DNA of 36,702 bases from Treponema sp. (GCA_031265435.1 JAISCR010000085.1:1-36702); one strand, 5' to 3'. Positions 23,856-32,287 are shown, counted from the first letter of the stretch. Program-made: numbers and translations. Notes: a model not told the origin generated them from the letters alone.

Positions 23856-25364
23856 ATGAAAACAAAAATAGAACGGGCGGCTCCGCCCAGGGAAGAACGT
23901 CTGCAGGCAGGCACTGCATTTTGCGGAACCTGCATGCAGTTACGGGAACGCCTGGGGCGCAAGGATGGTGGCTGCTTTAATACGGCAAACAGAAGTTTCG
24001 GTCAGAGTTTCGGCTGCCAGTTTACCCTGAGCCTTGCCATGCTCAATACGCTGCGCAATACGGTGGTAATTGTCCACGGCCCGGTTGGCTGCGGCTTCTG
24101 GTCAATAGGCGGTTATGGAGCCGGAAGGAACATGAAGCGCCTGCGGGATCCGGCGCAGAACAGTACCATACAGATCTCCACCAACCTCGACGAAAACGAT
24201 GTAATCTCGGGCGGCGAAAAAAAACTCCGTGAAGCGGTTTTATTTGCCGACCGGGAATGGCGGCCCGAAGCCATTGTCGTTGCCAGCTCCTGCGTACCGG
24301 CCCTCATCGGGGATGATGTTGACACTATCCTCAGCCAGCTTCAGGGCAGCGTGTCCGCGGATCTTGTATCGGTAAACTGCGAAGGCTTCAAAACAAAACT
24401 CATGGCAACCGCCTATGACGCGGTATACAACGGAATCCTTAAAAATCTTACAAAGAAAAAAATTGAACGTGAAAATTTGACGGTTCCCGATAAACTTGAT
24501 GACATCGTCTGGGAATACAACAAGGCCCATACTGTCAACGTGCTTAATGTCGGTTCAATGGGACGCTCCGATGAACTTGAATTACAGAGGCTTCTCAATG
24601 CCCTGGAACTCAATGTAAACTTCCTTCCCTGTTTTTCATCTCCCAAAGACTTCAGGCGTGTTCTTGATGCGGCGCTCAACGTCAGCATCTGTGGAACTCA
24701 TGACGATTATTATGTCAAGTATATTCATGAAGAATATGGAATCCCCTATATAATCGACTCCATGCCCATAGGACGTAAAGGCACTTCCCGCTGGCTCATG
24801 AATATCGCACGGCATTTTAATATTGAAGAGAAGGCACGGCTCCTCATCGAAAAGGAAGACGCTGCCCTTGATAAGGCTCTTGAACCGTACCGCGCCGCAT
24901 TGAAGGGCAAGCGGGCCTATGTTTCAGGCGGGGAACTGCGTATCTTTGTAACCGCAGAACTGGTAAAGGATCTGGGAATGGAAATTGCGGGACTGAAAAG
25001 CCATCATATCGATAAATTCGTAAAACCGGTAATGGATGATCTGGAAATTTCAGGCGATACCTATATCGACATTGCCTCCCAGCATCCCTTTGAGCAGGCC
25101 AACCTGATACGGAAAATAAAACCCGACGTGATCCTGATGCACTCAGGCGGAGGAAACATCACCGCAAAACACGGACTGCCGGTGCTGCCTCTTTTCAATC
25201 CCGGCAACAGTTACATGGCTTATGCCGGAGCCTTTGATGTTGCCTGCCGGCTTAAGCGGCTTATTTCAAACAGCCAGTTCAACAGGAACATGCAGAAGTA
25301 CAGATCTCTTCCCTACCGTAAAGAATGGTACGATAAAGAAGTATTCGCGTATATCAAAGAATAG
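23856..25364 (+). CDS. Nitrogenase component-1-like protein, NifD-type (D1)
   Basis: A 502-residue NifD/NifE-like protein. P-cluster-type cysteines: Cys54 (SFGQSFGC), Cys79 (HGPVGC) and Cys146 (VASSCVPALIGDD). A cysteine equivalent to the cofactor ligand of NifD (Cys275) is present at Cys279 (SICGTHDDYY). The region matching the NifD cofactor His (GLPVLPLFNPGNSYMAYAG, ~447) has no His. Four further N-terminal residues of note are Cys23, Cys26 and Cys40. Not a standard N2-fixing NifD. It is preceded by AGGAG and ends at a hairpin. Catalytic subunit or cofactor scaffold are both possible. Confidence 0.85.
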   Translation: MKTKIERAAPPREERLQAGTAFCGTCMQLRERLGRKDGGCFNTANRSFGQSFGCQFTLSLAMLNTLRNTVVIVHGPVGCGFWSIGGYGAGRNMKRLRDPAQNSTIQISTNLDENDVISGGEKKLREAVLFADREWRPEAIVVASSCVPALIGDDVDTILSQLQGSVSADLVSVNCEGFKTKLMATAYDAVYNGILKNLTKKKIERENLTVPDKLDDIVWEYNKAHTVNVLNVGSMGRSDELELQRLLNALELNVNFLPCFSSPKDFRRVLDAALNVSICGTHDDYYVKYIHEEYGIPYIIDSMPIGRKGTSRWLMNIARHFNIEEKARLLIEKEDAALDKALEPYRAALKGKRAYVSGGELRIFVTAELVKDLGMEIAGLKSHHIDKFVKPVMDDLEISGDTYIDIASQHPFEQANLIRKIKPDVILMHSGGGNITAKHGLPVLPLFNPGNSYMAYAGAFDVACRLKRLISNSQFNRNMQKYRSLPYRKEWYDKEVFAYIKE

Positions 25365-25366
25365 AC

Positions 25367-25394
25367 TTGTTCGAAAACTGAAATTTCCGAACAA
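25367..25394. terminator. Bidirectional hairpin between convergent operons
   Basis: TTGTTCG (25367-25373) pairs with CGAACAA (25388-25394), with partial A/T pairing inside. It starts 3 bp after the D1 stop and 13 bp before the stop of the minus-strand flavoprotein gene. It is followed by CTCAATA as at 20001. Confidence 0.55.
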
Positions 25395-25406
25395 CTCAAT
25401 AGATTG

Positions 25407-25961
25407 TTACAGGGATGCACCCATGGCCTCGGCCCCGGCAAGTTCCGCGGGACGGTCGTCTATGTCGGTTTTGTCAAGCAAGCCGGCCGTCAATAGCACT
25501 CCTCGATCATGCCATCCCATGTATGCTGCAATGTCCCTGTAGATCTTTACCGCCGGTTCATACTGTGCGGTATTGTCATTGTGGCCGCAGAGGACATACA
25601 CACTCTCCCTGATTGCGAGGCGTTTTCTATTCTCAAGTCCGGTATACGCATGGAATCTGTCCCAGGCGGCTTTCAGTTGGGCCGAGATTCCTCCCCAGTA
25701 AAGTGGAGAGAAAAAAGCTATGACGCCGAATCCTTCCAGAAACGGATACAGTTCGTCAAAGTCATCCCGGATTACACATGGATGGGAACCGCTGAAGCAT
25801 AAACCACAGCCCCTGCATCCCTGAATATTTTTGAAGGCCGCCTCAAACTTAATGGTATCGTGGCCGCTCTGTTTTGCCCCCTTAATAAAAGCATCCGCCA
25901 GCTTATCGCTGTTTCCGCCGTTACGGGGACTCCCGGTAAGAACTAAAATATGTTTACCCAT
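25407..25961 (-). CDS. NADPH-dependent FMN reductase-family flavoprotein
   Basis: A 184-residue flavodoxin-fold protein. The FMN phosphate loop is at the start (VLTGSPRNGGNSDKLADAF), and a cysteine-rich loop CRGCGLCFSGSHPC at ~48-61 is the pattern of iron-sulfur flavoproteins, although the spacing is not proven to hold a cluster. FFSPLYWGGISAQLKAAWDR is the second FMN-binding stretch. The start at 25961 follows GGAG; an ATG at 25973 overlaps the upstream stop and is an alternative. Last gene of the nitrogenase-like operon; a role in electron supply is inferred. Confidence 0.8.
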   Translation of the reverse strand: MGKHILVLTGSPRNGGNSDKLADAFIKGAKQSGHDTIKFEAAFKNIQGCRGCGLCFSGSHPCVIRDDFDELYPFLEGFGVIAFFSPLYWGGISAQLKAAWDRFHAYTGLENRKRLAIRESVYVLCGHNDNTAQYEPAVKIYRDIAAYMGWHDRGVLLTAGLLDKTDIDDRPAELAGAEAMGASL

Positions 25962-25972
25962 AGGAAACTCCA

Positions 25973-26380
25973 TTAACCATTATGACGCTCCTGATTGATC
26001 CCTGAGTATTTCCTGTGATACACAGTAAGTTTGGAAATTGCTTCGTCAATGTCCGCCGGCGCTTCAAGTGCAGTGATCCCGGCCCGTTTCAAAAACATGT
26101 GAGGCTTCCTGCCTATCCTAGCAGTGAGGACATAGCTGCAGTCACCGAGCAGCCTGATGACCGCATCAAGCCGTTCGTCATTGTGCCCGAGGCACCCACT
26201 TGAGTTTCCCTCCGGGACAGATCCCCCACAGCTGGCCCCCTGCGGTACGGGGCGTTGTTCACTTAGTTCCCATGCGCCGCTTTGTTCATCCACCGAAAGA
26301 ATATAAAATATTTCCGTATTGCCAAAATGCAGATCCGTCTCTTTTCCATTTGAGGAACTCAACGCAACTTTGAAAGACAT
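25973..26380 (-). CDS. NifX/NifB-C-terminal-like cofactor-binding protein
   Basis: A 135-residue protein of the dinitrogenase iron-molybdenum cofactor biosynthesis family (NifX, NafY, NifB C-terminus). Features: FKVALSSSNGKETDLHFGNT at the start with the typical xHFG motif, and DCSYVLTARIGRKPHMFLKR then GITALEAPADIDEAI toward the end. The ATG at 26380 follows AGGGG at 6 nt. It sits directly behind K2. Such proteins carry or store iron-sulfur cofactor precursors, so its presence suggests the D2/K2 enzyme carries a NifB-derived cofactor. That is inference. Confidence 0.82.
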   Translation of the reverse strand: MSFKVALSSSNGKETDLHFGNTEIFYILSVDEQSGAWELSEQRPVPQGASCGGSVPEGNSSGCLGHNDERLDAVIRLLGDCSYVLTARIGRKPHMFLKRAGITALEAPADIDEAISKLTVYHRKYSGINQERHNG

Positions 26381-26394
26381 TAACAACCCCTGAA

Positions 26395-27762
26395 TTAACC
26401 GGTTTCATCCAGAATAAACTGCGTTCTGGATGTGGTAGTTTTTGTTTTGAAGACATTGGAATAGATTTCTTCTATCAGTTTCAGGCCGCCGTCGTAACCC
26501 AGATAAGTATTGTTGACAATTACCGTTTCAGGCAGGGGCAGACTCACAAAGGTATAGAGATTATTTGTTTCCTGAGCCAGCAATTTTTCCCAACTGCTTC
26601 CCAGAAACAGGGCCTTTTTTGATTTGCCGAGACGTTTTCTGATCTCTTTCTGTACAATCCCGCCGTCACTTTCAAAGAACAGCAGTTCTCCGAAGTGCTC
26701 ATCCCTGGAAAGCGCCGCATCCCTCACCAGCTTCTCCTGGCTTTCATTGGGGTCATCGGTAATATATACACCTTTCAGGATGTAGCCGATTTCATTGATC
26801 AGGAAATTGCTCACTCCCAAACCATAGGCGCTGTCCGCCACCGTATAGAGTTCCGAGGGCAGGTTGTTCCTGAACTCGGCAATAAAATCAATTAGAGAAA
26901 CCAGATATTTATAGAAACGGTCTTCCTCTTTTTTTATAACCGGTTCCACTACCGTTTCCGGGATGCCCGCAAAGGAAGCGGTTTCGCGGAGAAAGGCACT
27001 TGTTTCCCAGGCGCCGACCGGCAGTACCGGATAATGGAGAAACGGCGTTCCGTATTTTTCTTCCAGAAGTTTTACGGTACTCAAACCGACCCAGGGCGAA
27101 ACGAGAATATTAAACTGGGCATTGGGAATATCTTTCCATTCGCTTGCACCCGCGGAGGAATAACCGAAAAGTACATGGACTTCAAGGCCGATTGATTCCA
27201 GCAGGCGCTTTAATGTTTCAAGATCTGCCCGCCAATAGGGATCCTGAAATGGAACTACGGAAAATACATTTACCAAACCCTTGCGGACTTTTGGTTCCGC
27301 CTCTCCCACAAACTGATCGATGATGGCGTTTACCACAACTTCATGTCCGTAATAGTTGTTTCCCTTAAAACCCGCGGTTTCCACTCCCACTACGGGCTGT
27401 CCCCGGAGGGCAAATTCTTTTGCCACGGATACCGTATCGTCTCCTACTATATCCGCTGTGCATCCGGTCAAGACAACAAAGAGATCCCCCCTCATGACTT
27501 TCAATGCCCCTTCGATAGTAGCCCTGAGTTTTTTCTCCCCGCCGAAGACCACTTCCTGTTCATAGGTGTTGGTACTGGAGACGTGGCCTCCGCCCGCGTA
27601 TTCCTCACCCTGATGCCCGGCGCTTCCCGCTGTAAAGCCTGAAACCTTTGAGGAACAACCCGGCCCCGCATGAACAATGGGATGGGCCATGGGAATAGCC
27701 AATACTGTCTGCTGCGCGCCGAGGGCGCAGGTGTATCGCGCCTGCTCAATCAGAAAACTCAT
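26395..27762 (-). CDS. Nitrogenase component-1-like protein, NifK-type (K2)
   Basis: A 455-residue NifK/N-like protein. P-cluster-type cysteines: Cys12 (RYTCALG), Cys36 (HAGPGC) and Cys101 (LTGCTADIVGDD). It starts in a 4-bp overlap with the end of D2, a sign of tight coupling. It resembles K1 in layout (RYxCALG start, VFGGE loop, C-terminal YxGYDGGL/YAGFNGGL motif) but is clearly divergent, so the two pairs are not a recent duplication. Probable partner of D2 in an alpha2beta2-type complex. Confidence 0.87.
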   Translation of the reverse strand: MSFLIEQARYTCALGAQQTVLAIPMAHPIVHAGPGCSSKVSGFTAGSAGHQGEEYAGGGHVSSTNTYEQEVVFGGEKKLRATIEGALKVMRGDLFVVLTGCTADIVGDDTVSVAKEFALRGQPVVGVETAGFKGNNYYGHEVVVNAIIDQFVGEAEPKVRKGLVNVFSVVPFQDPYWRADLETLKRLLESIGLEVHVLFGYSSAGASEWKDIPNAQFNILVSPWVGLSTVKLLEEKYGTPFLHYPVLPVGAWETSAFLRETASFAGIPETVVEPVIKKEEDRFYKYLVSLIDFIAEFRNNLPSELYTVADSAYGLGVSNFLINEIGYILKGVYITDDPNESQEKLVRDAALSRDEHFGELLFFESDGGIVQKEIRKRLGKSKKALFLGSSWEKLLAQETNNLYTFVSLPLPETVIVNNTYLGYDGGLKLIEEIYSNVFKTKTTTSRTQFILDETG

Positions 27763-29228
27763 TTGCCGTGTCCCCCTTCAAAGTAAAACGGATCCTCTTC
27801 ATCAAGCCACCAGTCGGTGTAGGGCATTTCAAAATGCCGGGCAACATTTTCCACCAGTTTTTTTGTCTGCAATGCCTCGTAGATCCTCCGCCCCATTTTT
27901 ACGACTCCCTCGTATCCGATGCTGTAATTGGCGTCTCCTTCAAAGAGGGTTGGTATGCCGAGTTTTGAACCTATGCCGGTAAGTCCCATGTGACGGCATA
28001 CCAGCAAATCGGGACGCAGTTTCCTCAGAATCTTTACCACCTGATAGGGCTGCATGTTACAGACGGAGAAATTCGGAATGTCTCCGTTGCTTTCTATCAG
28101 GGCATTCAGGGTATTCACCGATTCGGGATTATCCGTATGAAGATCGTGGTGCAGTGAGGTTGCCCCTGCCAGTTCCAGTCCCAGACTTTTTCCGATGTTT
28201 GCAAGATTATGGGCAAATGAATCACCGGAAATAACGTAGAGCCGTTTGCCGTTTAATTTTGAACGCAGCTCCTCCATCTCCTCACGGTATTTTTCACGCT
28301 CTTCGGCAATAACTTTTTCCGCCAGTTCTTCCCGGCCTGTTGCCTTGCCTATGGCCCTCAGCCATGTATCCGTCCAATCAAGGCCGTAGGGAGAGGCGGT
28401 TTTAATTTCAGGAACGCCGTACTGTTCTTCCAGGACTGCGGCAACATACAGTGACAGAGTTTCGCAGATCGTAGTTGAACAGGCCGCTTCGGAAATGGTT
28501 TCAAGTTGTTCAAGATCGGCCAGGGCAACCAGATAGTTGACCCGCAGGTTCATTCGTTTCAGGAGAGGAGTGAATGTATCCGTTCCCTCAAAGTTAAATA
28601 CATTGACAAGATCTTCCTGTTTCTTTTGCGGAGGCTTTACCAGTTTACGCAGTATAGCGTGAAATACCGAATCAAAACCCGTAGACCATATCTTCGATTT
28701 GAAGCCTTCGCAGTAAATGGGTACAACCGAATATCCCAGTTCCTCTTCCATTTCTTCGGCGACACCCTCTATGTCTTCCCCGATAATACCTGAGGCGCAG
28801 GAAGTTGAAACCATGATGGCCCGTGGTTTGAAACGACTGTCGGCCTCCCGGATGGCCTTGCGGAGTTTTTCCGTCGCGCCGAATATAGTGTCCCTCTCCT
28901 GTATATTGGTACTGAGAACATGAAGTGAAAATGGCTTCTGACCGCGGACAAGCGCGGTTCCCCGTGCGGCCAGGGCGGCGTTGTACATTCCCGCGTCGCA
29001 ACCGATGGGGGCATGGCACACCAGGGCTACATCCCGAATGTGGGCAATCACTCCACCGCCCTGCCCTCCCATGCAGTAGCTGCACTGACTGAAAGATCTG
29101 TCGCAGGGAGCATAGGTTCCCGATTTTGATTTCTCATACAGATCCTTTGCCGTACCGTTGTAGGTGATCACTGAATGAAGCCGCCGTTCCCGGACTTCCA
29201 CTTCCGGAGTTGTGGAAAAAATACTCAT
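27759..29228 (-). CDS. Nitrogenase component-1-like protein, NifD-type (D2)
   Basis: A 489-residue NifD/E-like protein. The start at 29228 (MSIFSTTPEVEV) follows AGGAGAGG; an ATG at 29246 would overlap the permease stop. Cysteines resembling P-cluster ligands: Cys52 (QCSYC), Cys77 (HAPIGC) and the Cys in STSCASGIIGED; Cys42 and Cys49 are extra. A cofactor-type cysteine is kept at Cys255 (TTICETLSLYV). The stretch aligned with the NifD cofactor His (GIPTLFEGDANYSIGYEG) lacks His. It is downstream of an SsuABC-like transporter, so it probably acts on the imported compound. Confidence 0.87.
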   Translation of the reverse strand: MSIFSTTPEVEVRERRLHSVITYNGTAKDLYEKSKSGTYAPCDRSFSQCSYCMGGQGGGVIAHIRDVALVCHAPIGCDAGMYNAALAARGTALVRGQKPFSLHVLSTNIQERDTIFGATEKLRKAIREADSRFKPRAIMVSTSCASGIIGEDIEGVAEEMEEELGYSVVPIYCEGFKSKIWSTGFDSVFHAILRKLVKPPQKKQEDLVNVFNFEGTDTFTPLLKRMNLRVNYLVALADLEQLETISEAACSTTICETLSLYVAAVLEEQYGVPEIKTASPYGLDWTDTWLRAIGKATGREELAEKVIAEEREKYREEMEELRSKLNGKRLYVISGDSFAHNLANIGKSLGLELAGATSLHHDLHTDNPESVNTLNALIESNGDIPNFSVCNMQPYQVVKILRKLRPDLLVCRHMGLTGIGSKLGIPTLFEGDANYSIGYEGVVKMGRRIYEALQTKKLVENVARHFEMPYTDWWLDEEDPFYFEGGHGK

Positions 29229-29236
29229 ATCCTCTC

Positions 29237-30142
29237 CTATTTCCATTTGATCAATAATTTTTCGATTGTCAAAAGCAGTTTATTCAGAACTGTTACCGCT
29301 ACGCCGATGAGGATAATCCCTGCCACAACTCTGGTATAGTCCGCAAAGTCCGCATAGTACTTTACATACCAGCCCAGACCCGAAGTTCCTCCCACCAGTT
29401 CTGCGGCGGTTAAAACCATAAAAGACATGGAAAGAGTTACACTTAAGCCCGAAATAAGGCGCGGAAGACTGTATGGAAACAGTACATGCAGAAACATCGA
29501 CAGGGAACCTATATTCAAAGTCCTGGCGGATTCCAGTATCCTCCGGTCTACCGTAGAGACACAGATGATCATGTTCATGTACACAGGCCAGAAGATGCTG
29601 CTGAATACGATAAAAAGGGAAGCCGCGCGGAAACTCGGAAGCAGGGCTATGGCATAAGGGCTGTATATAATGGCCGGAATAGGACTGATTATCTTTGCGA
29701 TTGGGAAAAAAGCTTTCCGGGGGCGTTCAAACCAGCCTGTCAACATTCCCAAGCCTATACCCAGAAGGAGGGCAAAGAAGAAAGCCGTAAATAACAGCCT
29801 TCCGGAACTGAAAACTCCGTCAAGGATCTTCTTCCAGTCGCTTATAAAAATCGCAAAGACCCTTTCCGGCGGAGGAACCAGCATCGTATTTGCCCGGTTT
29901 GTTTTGGTAGTGCAGATCTCCCAGATGACAAGAAAAAGAAAAACGATAAATACAGTATCATGAGCCGATTTAGATTTACGGTACATAATTAAAACCGCTT
30001 CTATCAGAATAACGATCCCAAAGAATATCCACCTGTTTTTTATCTCCACCGCCGCCGGAGCGAGAATCAGGACGATCAGGGCCAGAAAAACCATATGAGG
30101 CAGAAATTTATAGAGCCTTTCCAGCGTCTTTTTGTTTTTCAT
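29237..30142 (-). CDS. ABC transporter permease, SsuC/TauC type
   Basis: A 301-residue inner-membrane permease of the nitrate/sulfonate/taurine family. The EAA loop is at ~200-228 ([20 protein letters not shown] then FPYSLPRL). Three extra hydrophobic stretches at the N-terminus (to ~residue 85) make it longer than usual SsuC (~260). Its ATG overlaps the ATPase stop (ATGA, 4 bp). It is followed directly by the nitrogenase-like D2 gene. Confidence 0.9.
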   Translation of the reverse strand: MKNKKTLERLYKFLPHMVFLALIVLILAPAAVEIKNRWIFFGIVILIEAVLIMYRKSKSAHDTVFIVFLFLVIWEICTTKTNRANTMLVPPPERVFAIFISDWKKILDGVFSSGRLLFTAFFFALLLGIGLGMLTGWFERPRKAFFPIAKIISPIPAIIYSPYAIALLPSFRAASLFIVFSSIFWPVYMNMIICVSTVDRRILESARTLNIGSLSMFLHVLFPYSLPRLISGLSVTLSMSFMVLTAAELVGGTSGLGWYVKYYADFADYTRVVAGIILIGVAVTVLNKLLLTIEKLLIKWK

Positions 30143-30939
30143 ATAACAACCTCGCTGCCCCCGATGTTTTCCAAAACATCCCTGTAAAAAAGACTCATGA
30201 TTTCTTTTCTCAGTTCCCGGTATCTGTCGGTTTTGAAAAAATATTCCCGGATTCTGGGCCGCTTAAAGTCTATGACTATCTCCTGTTCGATCTTCTTGTT
30301 GTGCATAAAGAGCATCCTGTCTGAGAGAAGAATCGCTTCGTCTACATCGTGCGTTACAAAGACAATAGTCTTTTTTTCCTGATCCTTTACGAGCAGATCC
30401 AACAACAGATCCTGAAGAATCATCTTGTTTTTTGCATCAACGGCGCCGAAGGGCTCATCCATTAAAAGAATCTCAGGCTTCATGGCCAGCGCCCTGGCGA
30501 TGGCGACCCGCTGCTGCATTCCTCCCGAAAGCTGGTAGGGATACTTGTTTTCAAATCCCCGGAGCCCGACCTTGTGAAGGTGTTCGCGGGCAAGCCGGTC
30601 AATCTCCTTCTTGCCCATATTATCAAATGCCTGTCTGATTCCAAAACTGACATTACGTTTCGATGTCATCCAGGGAAACAGTGAGTAATGCTGAAAAACT
30701 ATCCCGCGGTTTTTCCCGGGACCTTCCACCGGCTGTTCATCAATGAGAAATTCCCCCTTGCAAAGAACACGTATCCCGCTTAACACATTAAGGATGGTAC
30801 TCTTGCCGCAGCCACTGGAACCGATGATGCTGACAAATTCCCCTTCCTCCACGAAGAGGCTTAAATCGCTGAGGGCGGTAAATACTTTACCGTTATCAAC
30901 ATAATCAAGACATGCATTATTCAGCCGGATCTTACTCAT
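30139..30939 (-). CDS. ABC transporter ATPase, SsuB/TauB type
   Basis: A 266-residue ATPase. Walker [10 protein letters not shown] near residue 40, Q-loop in [11 protein letters not shown], signature [15 protein letters not shown] near 140, Walker [13 protein letters not shown] and the H-loop in FVTHDVDEA. Closest by motif to nitrate/sulfonate/taurine importers. The ribosome site GGAGGG is immediately after a 10-bp hairpin (30955-30984). Partner of the following permease and the preceding binding protein. Confidence 0.93.
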   Translation of the reverse strand: MSKIRLNNACLDYVDNGKVFTALSDLSLFVEEGEFVSIIGSSGCGKSTILNVLSGIRVLCKGEFLIDEQPVEGPGKNRGIVFQHYSLFPWMTSKRNVSFGIRQAFDNMGKKEIDRLAREHLHKVGLRGFENKYPYQLSGGMQQRVAIARALAMKPEILLMDEPFGAVDAKNKMILQDLLLDLLVKDQEKKTIVFVTHDVDEAILLSDRMLFMHNKKIEQEIVIDFKRPRIREYFFKTDRYRELRKEIMSLFYRDVLENIGGSEVVI

Positions 30940-30954
30940 CCCTCAATTCCCTCC

Positions 30955-30984
30955 GGCGGCATGGAACCGAAGCCCCATGCCGCC
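30955..30984 (-). other. Intercistronic hairpin between binding protein and ATPase
   Basis: A perfect 10-bp stem GGCGGCATGG/CCATGCCGCC with a 10-nt loop, directly upstream of the ATPase ribosome site. No T-run, so it more likely sets mRNA stability or stoichiometry than terminates transcription. The sugar ABC operon has the same arrangement at 2090. Confidence 0.55.
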
Positions 30985-31025
30985 TCAGGCCTTTTAATTA
31001 GAGTCTGTCCATAAAAGGACAAATA

Positions 31026-32123
31026 CTAGTTAAAGGCGTCAAATTCCTTTTTTAATTCCAGAAAAACCGGATCATTCGGCGATTCCTTCAGAACCTGCGC
31101 AAGGGCCTCCCCGTAAAGAGTGGAATCAACATAATCGGCTACATTCACGCTACCCTTGGCATAGCCTATCAGTGTCATGCCTTCATAGAAGTCAAGGATC
31201 TTCTTCTTTGCAGGATCCGGACTGAGGCCCAAATGCCCGTAATCGTAGAACTCATTTTGCAAAACCGATTGTTCCACATCGTAGTGCTTGAGAGCATATT
31301 CAAGGGTCTTTTCGGGATCTGTTTTGAAGATCCGGTAAGCCTTGATATTTCCCTTCAGGAAATTGACAAAATCGGCCCGGTTGGCTTCAAGTTCCTTTTT
31401 GGTGGTGACCACCCGGCAGCAGGTATAACCCGGCGCCAGTTCATCAATATGAGTGATGATAGAAAGCCCCTGGTTTTCGGCGACTTTTCTGAATAGTACA
31501 TAGACTATCCCAGCGTCAACTTCGCCTTTTTTTACCGCTTCGATGATCGTGGGCGGAGAATCAAGTTCAACAACCTCAATCTTCGAAATATCTACCCCAT
31601 TGTTTTTCAGATAACGGCGGAAGGTAATGTCCCCGCTCTGGGCACGGGTTACGGCGATCTTCTTGCCGGAAAGGGTAGCGTTACTAAAGTCTTTCCACTG
31701 CGACAGATTTTCCGGTTTGGTTACCAGGGCCGCCCCTTCGGACATGATACCTCCGATGATCACCAGATCATTACCGGCTTCAATCAGTGTGAGCGATGCC
31801 GTTGTTCCGCCGTAGGTGGCAGCCTTTATTTTCCCGGTTGTTACCGCGGCAATCAGTTCCGGGGAACTTCCCTGAAGCGGATTAAAGCGCACATCCAGAC
31901 CGTCCTCGGCATAGTACCCGGCCTCCTTTGCAATGACAAGGAGAATGTTTGTATACCCCGTGGGCTGGAAGGGCACATCAAAAGGCTTCAATGTTTTCGC
32001 TTCCGTTTCCGTCCGGGCGCTTTCCTTTTTTGAACAAGAGCCAAGGAAAATTACCGCAAGAACAATCCAAAGCATGTTCAGAAACACGTTTCCGTCCAGA
32101 AAAACTATAGTTTTTTTCTTCAT
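31026..32123 (-). CDS. ABC binding lipoprotein, SsuA/TauA (NMT1-like) type
   Basis: A 365-residue substrate-binding lipoprotein of the sulfonate/nitrate/thiamine-precursor family. Signal and lipobox FLGSC with Cys30, followed by SKKES as in the other lipoprotein here. Typical motifs: ILLVIAKEAGYYAEDGLDVR near residue 60, then GSSPELIAAVTTGKIKAATY. First structural gene of the minus-strand operon, with GAGAGG 8 nt before its ATG. The ligand is unknown; an organosulfur compound is suggested by the Cys leader peptide and by the transporter family. Confidence 0.9.
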   Translation of the reverse strand: MKKKTIVFLDGNVFLNMLWIVLAVIFLGSCSKKESARTETEAKTLKPFDVPFQPTGYTNILLVIAKEAGYYAEDGLDVRFNPLQGSSPELIAAVTTGKIKAATYGGTTASLTLIEAGNDLVIIGGIMSEGAALVTKPENLSQWKDFSNATLSGKKIAVTRAQSGDITFRRYLKNNGVDISKIEVVELDSPPTIIEAVKKGEVDAGIVYVLFRKVAENQGLSIITHIDELAPGYTCCRVVTTKKELEANRADFVNFLKGNIKAYRIFKTDPEKTLEYALKHYDVEQSVLQNEFYDYGHLGLSPDPAKKKILDFYEGMTLIGYAKGSVNVADYVDSTLYGEALAQVLKESPNDPVFLELKKEFDAFN

Positions 32124-32128
32124 TTTAT

Positions 32129-32182
32129 ATACCTCTCTTGGTTTTGTTGTGGTTCAGGGCTGTCCTTAACAACAACAGGTAC
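32129..32182 (-). promoter_or_regulatory. Putative cysteine-responsive translational attenuator
   Basis: In the transcript, GUACCU (32182-32177, inside the leader ORF) can pair with AGGUAU (32134-32129), which overlaps the ribosome site of the binding-protein gene. UUGUUGU over the Cys codons (32175-32169) can pair with ACAACAA (32150-32144). Both arms belong to one asymmetric helix. A ribosome paused on the Cys codons would cover the 5' arms and free the ribosome site. Pairing is seen in sequence; function is inferred. Confidence 0.55.
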
Positions 32183-32192
32183 GGTTTAACAT
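32166..32192 (-). CDS. Cysteine leader peptide MLNRTCCC
   Basis: An 8-codon ORF, ATG at 32192 to TAA at 32168-32166, reading Met-Leu-Asn-Arg-Thr-Cys-Cys-Cys. AAAGGAGG lies 5 nt upstream, the strongest ribosome site in the region; a second in-frame ATG just before (32195) is too close to it. The three Cys codons are all TGT and sit right before the stop. It lies in the 5' leader between the operon promoter and the binding-protein gene. Short ORFs with Cys runs upstream of sulfur genes are known cysteine sensors in other bacteria. It is too small for gene finders. Confidence 0.82.
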   Translation of the reverse strand: MLNRTCCC

Positions 32193-32258
32193 CATAACCT
32201 CCTTTTAGAATAATACCTAGTAATTTGATGTATTTAATAAGTTATTATTCATAGGGAA

Positions 32259-32287
32259 ATACTAGTAAATTGATTGAATTATGTCAA
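32259..32287 (-). promoter_or_regulatory. Promoter of the nitrogenase-like/ABC operon
   Basis: On the minus strand: TTGACA (32287-32282), a 17-bp spacer, TAGTAT (32264-32259). The start is expected near 32252, giving a leader of about 60 nt before MLNRTCCC. A further imperfect inverted repeat (GAATAATA/TATTATTC) lies in that leader. Confidence 0.7.

Noticed and set aside
21482..29228. Classical nitrogen-fixation (nif) cluster
   Set aside because: There is no nifH, nifB or canonical nifEN, the cofactor His is absent, and the neighbours (cysK, sulfonate-type importer, Cys leader peptide) point to sulfur instead.
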